From Acheta domesticus (taxonomy: Eukaryota; Arthropoda; Insecta; Orthoptera; Gryllidae): 64,000 bases of DNA. The position numbers were made by a program, and so were the translations under genes. The stretch lies in NCBI GenBank assembly GCA_031308135.1, contig JAHLJT010000631.1, positions 211,156,731 to 211,220,730 on the forward strand. Reading direction: 5' to 3'. Shown here piece after piece: positions 57,190-64,000 of the stretch. The notes below the pieces were generated by a model that was not told where the DNA came from, made no database searches, and saw only the letters and a list, made by a program, of their open reading frames with translations. Every line of letters starts with the position of its first letter. Position 1 is the first letter of the stretch.

Positions 57190-57650
57190 CGCTTGAATGG
57201 CTTGGGGCATCAGTTGATCTCGCTGCAGTGCCTCTGAGCCGGAGGTCCCAGGGTTCGATGGCAGGATTTTCGGCGTTGGCCTGTCACCAGGTCGAAATCA
57301 GTCCCTGTCTGGAGGAGAAGTCTAGCGGCCGACTGCATGATTGGTAGTTTTCTGTGGTTTCTCCAATCATGACCGGACGAATGCCGGAACAGTACCCTAA
57401 CAAACGGACCACGGGTCGAGCGCGATCTTTCCTTCCTCTTCCTTGTCCTATCCTTAACCTTACTTAAACACACACTTTTATGCCCTATATTACCATACAT
57501 GCCGGGAGATAGGTCAGAACCTTAGAGCTTGTCCCGGGTGGGGTGGAACCCCCGCTGGTGGGGATGATCTGGTTGAGGGAAAAAAAAACTTCAAGCCAAC
57601 GTAGATCGGCGCCGAATCTCGCCAGCCAGCGGGGGAAGGTCATACGTATC
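57190..57650 (+). mobile_element. SINE-A copy 7, with head, 3'-truncated
   Basis: The head has A-box-like TGGCTTGGGGCATC (57198) and B-box GGTTCGATGGC (57251). The A-to-B start distance of about 54 bp suits a long-variable-arm tRNA type. The body follows: TAGTTTTCTGTGGTTTC, GAATGCCGGAACAGTACCC, CTTTCCTTCCTCTTCCTTG and GCGCCGAATCTCGCCAG. The AATC tail is missing. Confidence 0.85.
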
Positions 57651-58540
57651 AGCGAAAAATCATGTGGATCGCGCAACCAAAGGATACATAACAGGCACAT
57701 ACCTGCGCTACAACAGTACAAAGCGAGTGGAATGGATTGTAGGACTGGAAAATAGATTCGTCTCTGTAGTATTCCATGCTCGATGGATCTCCCAAGTGGT
57801 AGACGATTTCCCACAATTCTTTTTTTAAGTCGTACTCCTACAAGATTATGGTATTTCAGATGTCACTTTTCTTGTGCCCCAATGGACCTAATCGTAACCA
57901 CAGAGTGACAATTCATTATTTAGCTTTAATATAATTTTTAGAGTTCTACAGAATCCATTACGCTCAACTTTTGTGCGTTATTTTTGAACACATTAACTGC
58001 CTACAATTATGTAACTATTAAAATTATTTGTAGTGGCTGAACGAATACACACGTACTATTAGCATTCCATTGACATGCAATTTTAAATACTTTCTAAGAG
58101 GAAACAAACACAGCACACACTACTACATTCTTGTCTCTCATTTGCAACCCCCCCTCCCCAGATGGAGAGGGACAGCCATTCGGGAGGATGCGGGCGATGC
58201 CACTCGGGAGGAACGAGTCCCAAATTGCAAAATGGCAACCACCGCCATTTAATATCCTCTCACCCGAAAACACTGTCTAGGAGAATTCAGTAGCAAAGAA
58301 AATGAAAACAATTTAAGACCTTAGGGAGATTTCCAAGGATATTTTTATTGGTTTGTCCATAGAATGGAGGTTCTCCATGTACACATTACCGGGTGTTGAT
58401 TTTTTATGATAAAATGGTATGTGTTCCGGTGCCGGAGAGTGTTCTGTTCCCAACGCACACAATATCTCACATGTCAAACTCCCCTGATAATAAGTGGATA
58501 TAAAATAGTGGAATCGGCGGTGCAAAGCACTGCGCTTCTC
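57651..58540. other. AT-rich unique sequence, nothing recognised
   Basis: No element or gene recognised. Confidence 0.4.
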
Positions 58541-58689
58541 TCTGCGTGTAGGGTCTTCGCGACGAGCGGAGACGGAGCGCATTCTGCTGCGAGCGGCGGC
58601 AATTAACGCTTTATCGGCGAGAGGCGATCGCTCGCGGCGCGGCGGCGGCCGTTCGCGGAAACGGCCAGCGCCTCGCCTTCCCACAACTC

Positions 58690-59342
58690 CCCCGCCGCCC
58701 CCGCCCCCCGCCGCCCCCCGCCGCCCCCCGCCGCCCCCCTGCCGCCCCCGCCGCCCCCCTGCCGCCCCCGCCGCCCCCGCCGCCCCCGCCGCCCCCGCCG
58801 CCCCCGCCGCCCCCGCCGCCCCCGCCGCCCCGCCGCCCCCGCCGCCCCCGCCGCCCCCGCCGCCCCCCGCCGCCCCCGCCGCCCCCGCCGCCCCCGCCGC
58901 CCCCGCCGCCCCCGCCGCCCCCGCCGCCCCCGCCGCCCCCGCCGCCCCCGCCGCCCCCGCCGCCCCCGCCGCCCCCGCCGCCCCCGCCGCCCCCGCCGCC
59001 CCCGCCGCCCCCGCCGCCCCCGCCGCCCCCGCCGCCCCCCGCCGCCCCCGCCGCCCCCGCCGCCCCCCGCCGCCCCCGCCGCCCCCGCCGCCCCCGCCGC
59101 CCCCGCCGCCCCCGCCGCCCCCGCCGCCCCCGCCGCCCCCGCCGCCCCCGCCGCCCCCGCCGCCCCCGCCGCCCCCGCCGCCCCCGCCGCCCCCGCCGCC
59201 CCCGCCGCCCCCGCCGCCCCCGCCGCCCCCGCCGCCCCCGCCGCCCCCGCCGCCCCCGCCGCCCCCGCCGCCCCCGCCGCCCCCGCCGCCCCCGCCGCCC
59301 CCGCCGCCCCCGCCGCCCCCGCCGCCCCCGCCGCCCCCGCCA
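58690..59342. repeat. 9 bp CCG-rich array (GCCGCCCCC)n, about 70 units
   Basis: Near-uniform 9-mer with occasional 8- or 10-bp units that shift phase. C-rich on +, so the minus strand is G-rich. Because nine is divisible by three and the unit lacks stops, minus-strand frames of up to 304 codons coding Gly-Ala-Ala, Gly-Arg-Arg or poly-Gly run through it. The flanks (58541-58689 and 59343-59390) are CpG-dense unique DNA. Confidence 0.95.
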
Positions 59343-59639
59343 GCGGCGCCCCCTCCCCGCGGGCCGCGGCACCTGTCGGCCGGTGTGATATTGAGAATAA
59401 GAAGTTGTATCCCTGACGACGCATTTCCGAGAACGATTGAAGATCAGGAAATAGGCTCGTGCAGAGCGAGGGGCGGAACTTCTCCCTTTTCACAAACCAG
59501 AAGGCACTCGCACACAATTACCTTTCTTTGAGTTTCTAACGATTCGCACCATTGTGGTTATAGTCAGGGTCTGTTACATATATTTCGTGGACGAATTTCA
59601 GGTAAAATCGGTTTACATTCCCTGCACAAGAACCGACTT

Positions 59640-60107
59640 CTATGGCCCAGGACATCGATTGATGTCCCTGCAGTAACTCTGGGCGCAAAGTCCTGGGTTC
59701 GAGTCCCGACGGCAGCAGAATATTCGACACTAGCTAGATGGCTAGGTCGAGTTCAGCCGCTGTCTGGAGGATTCTAGTGGTCGGCCGCTGCGATCAGTAG
59801 TTTTCCGTGGTTTCTCCGATACCGCACGCGATCTTTGTTTCCTTTTCCTTGACCTATCCTCACTCCCTTACTTATACACACACTTAACATGCAGTACACT
59901 GACACGTATCTGAAGATCAGTCGGGAGCTTAAAGCTTGTTCCGGGTGGTGGTAGGTACTTGAATGGCCATAAGCCGACAGCGCCAGATCTGGCCATTCAG
60001 CGGGGGAAGATCACCGCCACCTCCCACGACACAAACATGCACCATGCTTACAGGACTAATGACTTAGCAGTTTACGTGCCCATAAACAGGAAATAATGAT
60101 GCAATCA
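59640..60107 (+). mobile_element. SINE-A copy 8, near full length
   Basis: The head has TGGCCCAGGACATCG and B-box GGTTCGAGTCCCGAC (59697). The body follows in full family order: GCTAGGTCGAGTTCAGCCGC, CTGTCTGGAGGATTCTAGTG, TAGTTTTCCGTGGTTTCTCC, CTTGACCTATCCTCACTCCC, CAGCGGGGGAAGATCACCGCC and ACAAACATGCACCATGCTTA. The tail is GCAATCAAC. This is one of the best copies for a consensus. Confidence 0.87.
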
Positions 60108-60685
60108 ACTTACAAAAGTTTCAAATAGATCCCTGCACTAGTCCTGTTTCATAATTATACTCTACATTATTGTTATGACACTAAATTACACTCATATATT
60201 TCAATATTTTAATTATTTTAATCATAAATAATTGAGAGTGATTTATGAACGAAATTTATCCACTTTATTGTCACCAGGGCCCGGCAATAAGCGTTTTTCT
60301 GTCGAATAATCACTTTCTTTCAGAGCTTTACATACTTCCTCTTTACTGCGTGATCAGTAGAAAGAAAGAAACAACAAATGTGTCAACTCAAGTTGTTTGG
60401 TTTGACCATGGAGTTTAAATCTTCAAATTTCCGAAAAATGAAAGAAAAGCAAATTTAGTGATTAAGAAATATAATCGACTCTGTGAGTAAGAATCCTCTG
60501 TCAATCCTCATCCCTCCCTCGTAAAAAAAGCGCAATGTAATGGTGATATTAATGATGATGTGTTTACTCATTACACCAGATTTTGCAAAGAATTAGAACG
60601 AAAACCATTACACAACATTCTTATTATTGTGCTTGAATTAAAATTTAACCATGATTCATGTAAAATAGAATACGAGTACAGTACG
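60108..60685. other. AT-rich unique sequence, nothing recognised
   Basis: No structure recognised. Confidence 0.4.
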
Positions 60686-60687
60686 TA

Positions 60688-60732
60688 ATAAATAAATAAA
60701 TAAATAAATAAATATATATATATATATATATA
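60688..60732. repeat. Compound (AAAT)n(AT)n microsatellite
   Basis: Six AAAT tetranucleotides pass directly into an AT dinucleotide run. Confidence 0.95.
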
Positions 60733-61370
60733 AAATATCTGTGTGTGTATGATTACTAGATAGTCTTCTGTTAGAAATGATATCTCTTAAAAGGGTACAG
60801 TGATTTTTTCACATACGGTGCAACTCAACTGACGCTTAACGTCGATTAACCGAGACGCTAGTAACCAGTAGCTTTTACACTACGTATCTTCTTTCTGAAA
60901 AAGTAACATTGTAAGTACGTTTATGGCCAGAAGCCGCAACATCTGGCTACAGCGACATGAGATATGTGACAAAGTAAACACAAATTTTGTAACCCCATCA
61001 CGACGTTATTGAATTGCTTATGAGCATGAACTCGCAATGCTTTTTTAAGAGAGAAAAGACCAACATTTCCATCTGTAGAACGGGATATTATCGCTGTTTT
61101 ATTTACTTTCTCTTTTGTTTAATGTAAAGAACATTTTGAGAAATATCGTACAGCGAGGAAAGCATTGGAGATGTTTAAAATCACTTACAAATGAATATAT
61201 ACATTATGTTGGCCAAGCAAGATGTGAGCAATATCCCGTTATGCATTTGCGTATTCAGCACCCTCCTGCCGCGCGAGTAATGAAATGCAGCGGGGCCTGC
61301 TGCAATTTCCGCTGGGCGGGGGCGCCCGGCCAGCCGTTGCTCAGCCTCGCGGACCCCACAGGCGCGCTTC
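60733..61370. other. AT-rich sequence ending in a GC patch
   Basis: AT-rich up to about 61240, then a CpG-dense patch (61265-61370). No gene recognised. Confidence 0.4.
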
Positions 61371-62191
61371 ATAACCACGCCAAGCCACGCCACGCCACGC
61401 TTCGTCCCGCTACGCGAAGACTTACCACGCGCCGCCACGCCACCCCAAGCCTTACCATGCCCGCCCTCCCCTCTCCTCCCCACACGCCTTGCTCCACCAT
61501 GCCATGCCCCGCAAAGCCTTACCATGCACCGTCCTGACCTCTCTGCTCCGCCCCCCCCACGCCATCTCAAGCCTTTCCATGCATCGCTCTCACCGTTCCG
61601 CCCCGCCCCGCCCCGCCGCGCCCCCCCTCCCCACCTCACCCCACCCCACCCCGTCCCGCCCCGCCCCGCCCCGTCCCGTCCCGTCCTGCCCCGCCCCTCC
61701 TCACCACACTCGCCATGTCCCTCCACTCCCCGCCAGGCACACCACTCCCTCCATGCCTCGCGAAGCCTTACCACGCTCCGCCTCGCCACGTCCCACAACA
61801 ATCCGGCACGCCCCGCCATGACCTGCCACGCTGTCATGCCATACCACGCCACGCCTGGCCCAGCCTTCCACACCATGCGACGCCACGCCACGCCATGCGA
61901 CGCCACGTCACGCCTTACCACGCATTACCACATCATATCATGCCACACCTTGCCACGTCCTTCCACGCTATGCCATGCCATGCCATGCCATACCATGCCA
62001 TGCCATGCCATGCCAGACCAGACCAGGCCATACCACGCCATGCCAAGCCTTACCACGTCACACTCGCCACGCTACACTACGCCTCGCCAAGTCACGCCAC
62101 GCCACGCCACACCACACCACACCACACCACACCACGCCACACCACGCCACCCCACACATCACATCACACCACACCACACCACACACGCCAC
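61371..62191. repeat. Degenerate pentanucleotide array (CCACG/CCCCG/CCATG/CCACA)n
   Basis: About 820 bp with 5 bp periodicity. CCACG dominates 61380-61460, CCCCG 61600-61700, CCACG/CCATG 61750-61930, CCATG 61970-62030, then CCACA/CCACG to the end. Purines other than the phased A or G are scarce on +. The 260-codon + strand frame (His/Thr/Pro-rich) is a product of the repeat. Confidence 0.9.
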
Positions 62192-63745
62192 GCGCTTGAT
62201 TGTCTTTGGCGAGTCTGAGAAGCTGCTGACAGCGCTCGGAGAACTGATGAAGACCCTCCAACTACTTTACGAGATTATAAGAAACTTCTTTAAGACGCGC
62301 GCGTGAAGAATACTTTATGAAGCCTCGCAGCCGGTCGGCCGAGAACCTCCGGCGCCTTCCTCGGAGTGTAGCTGCTAGTTACCCCTCCTGCATCCTTCAT
62401 GCCACCGCCAGTTCTTTATGTTATTGCCCGCGCGTCAATCGGTTGGCTTCATGATACTCCCTGCGAAGATTATCTTTTTGCCTTCTTAGCTGACTCATTA
62501 TGTTCTACATAAGTGTATTCCATAACTAAGTTTTTGTTTGTTTTAGAAAATGATTGTGACTACCATACATGTCGATGTAATTAGCTCAAAACCATTGATT
62601 AGTTCCTAAAAATCTTTTATCTCTTTTCTGTAGACATACACTCATTTTCAAGACAATTCTGTCACATAGATTTCTTATGGAAAACAAAGACCATATTGAT
62701 GCCGATTCATTGCACAATTCCGACTCGTTTATCTCGTACATATTTTTTCCCTTAATTTTTTAAGCCGCCTGGACGTTCATTCCAGTAATAATTTTAATTG
62801 CTAGAGTTGTTTCTGTCTTGTTAAAGTTCTTGAGTTCTAGAGTCCTTGACTTCTAAAACTTCATTGTTATATCGACAAAACACAAAAAAATTACACTTAT
62901 AAAAACAAATTGCGCGTGTGTTCAGACAGAAAGCATGGGGAAATCACCATCTATTTCCCATAATATCTCGCGATAACGAACAATTTTTCAGGTTTGTTTG
63001 TAGGTTAGAAAATGTAGGAGTTACGAGTATATAAAATAAGTGTACTAGTTGAAGAATTCATTGCCCGGGCAATTTCTTCCCACATTTTGATAATAACACC
63101 TCTGTTCAGAGGTGGTTTGTGCGTACTCTGCGGAATTTGTTGCAAAGAAAACGTTTCATTAATAAAAGCAGTTCCCCATCTATTATCTGAAGCTAGCATG
63201 TTCATATAGCGGGCATTTCGCGCGAAAAAATCAAACTTGACTGTTCCAAATCGCGCCGCGCCGTTTGGCACTGTGTGGTCGTGCTCATTCTCATTCATGA
63301 TTTTGTTCTTGCCGCGCCGCGTCGCATCGTATCTTGTGTGTTTCTGCCCTGAGGCCTAATTCTCAATGCAATCTTAAACGTAAACGTAACGCAGCCGCAA
63401 AACCTAGAAATGCGTTATTAAGCGAGACCATTCACAACGCCTTAACGTGACCGTAGACGTAAATCCGTAAACTTAAGAGTTCACAAGCACCGAGCTCTTA
63501 GGTTAAGTTTATGTCGGAATTTCACCGAAGACCAATCAGAGAGCAGCAAAGGGGAAACACATGCACAACATCCGAAAGAAGTAAATGAAATGGCGATTTC
63601 AGATGGGGTTCAGGCACGCCGTGGTTCGGGTAGTTTGTGGTTATGTCATTTCATTTGTGTCATGTATAGAACTAGTTTGCGAACGGTTTTGATGCGTGTA
63701 GTGAATTCAAAGTAAGGTTTTGGGTAATTTTTCATGTAACTTTAA
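62192..63745. other. Mostly AT-rich unique sequence, nothing recognised
   Basis: A short CpG-containing patch follows the array (62290-62460). The rest is AT-rich with chance frames only. Confidence 0.45.
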
Positions 63746-63880
63746 CCAGAGGCTTATCTAGGTATCCAGGCTTCCATGACACACAGAATTAGCGCCCCTG
63801 TCAGAATACTTTAATTTAGGGTTTTTGTTATTTGCTCTAGCGTGTATATTTTAAATAGCGTCGCCTTGTGAGTGGCGCTC
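63746..63880 (+). repeat. Dispersed repeat D, copy 2
   Basis: CCAGAGGCTTATCTAGGTAT, AGCGCCCCTGTCAGAATACTT, TTAGGGTTTTTGTTATTTG and AAATAGCGTCGCCTTGTG align with 25771-25902 in the same orientation. Confidence 0.7.
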
Positions 63881-64000
63881 ATGGAACGTGCCATGTCTGC
63901 CATACCTTAGATATGCTTCTGATTTTAATTTGACGTGCCGAATAAAAGTATTACGTTCGACGAATTACTCGCGAATTTGGTAAAAGAGAATCCTTGTTTA

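Noticed and set aside
58603..59517. Gly/Ala/Arg proteins of 253 and 304 codons in the 9 bp array
   Set aside because: Repeat artefact with phase changes and no supporting domain.

Overview
This window is eukaryotic nuclear DNA, most likely from a large, repeat-rich insect genome. The evidence is the high density of tRNA-derived SINEs, palindromic MITEs, a Tc1/mariner-superfamily relic, hammerhead-like motifs of the kind carried by Penelope-like retroelements, and many GC-rich micro- and minisatellite arrays set in AT-rich unique DNA. A polyneopteran insect (cockroach, termite or stick-insect type) is a guess from general appearance only. CpG is abundant inside the GC-rich blocks.

I found no credible host protein-coding gene, rRNA or functional tRNA. 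The long open frames all lie in low-complexity arrays whose units lack stop codons in several frames. The only protein homology I trust is a decayed transposase at 26300-26890.

Layout. 1-5.4 kb: a GC-rich block, a degenerate 84-86 bp minisatellite, a hammerhead-like motif (4123-4163) and a 750 bp CCG-rich array. 5.4-14.9 kb: two fold-back elements, GC-rich blocks, a reverse SINE-A and a long AT-rich stretch. 14.9-19.6 kb: SINE-C, a 1.56 kb array of 46 bp units with higher-order structure, SINE-B with a perfect target-site duplication, SINE-A and a MITE. 20.5-27 kb: two palindromic MITE types sharing terminal repeats, two dispersed repeat pairs and the mariner relic. 28-38 kb: three SINE-A copies, a MITE and large GC-rich blocks. 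38.8-42 kb: a 930 bp G-rich 12 bp array, a (GAGG)n tract and a near-perfect hairpin with arms of about 113 bp. 42-53 kb: GC-rich patches, a 15 bp array and motif clusters. 53-60 kb: a second hammerhead-like motif between 12 bp direct repeats, MITEs, alternating SINE-C and SINE-A copies and a 9 bp CCG array. 61.4-62.2 kb: a degenerate pentanucleotide array. The remainder is AT-rich unique sequence.

Nothing here works as a pathway. The window reads as gene-free DNA (intergenic or a very long intron) in which short GC-rich CpG blocks alternate with AT-rich DNA colonised by small non-autonomous elements. The best leads are the two hammerhead-like motifs, which share the same unusual geometry, the long hairpin flanked by 12 bp direct repeats, and the MITE superfamily with one terminal repeat and two different cores.
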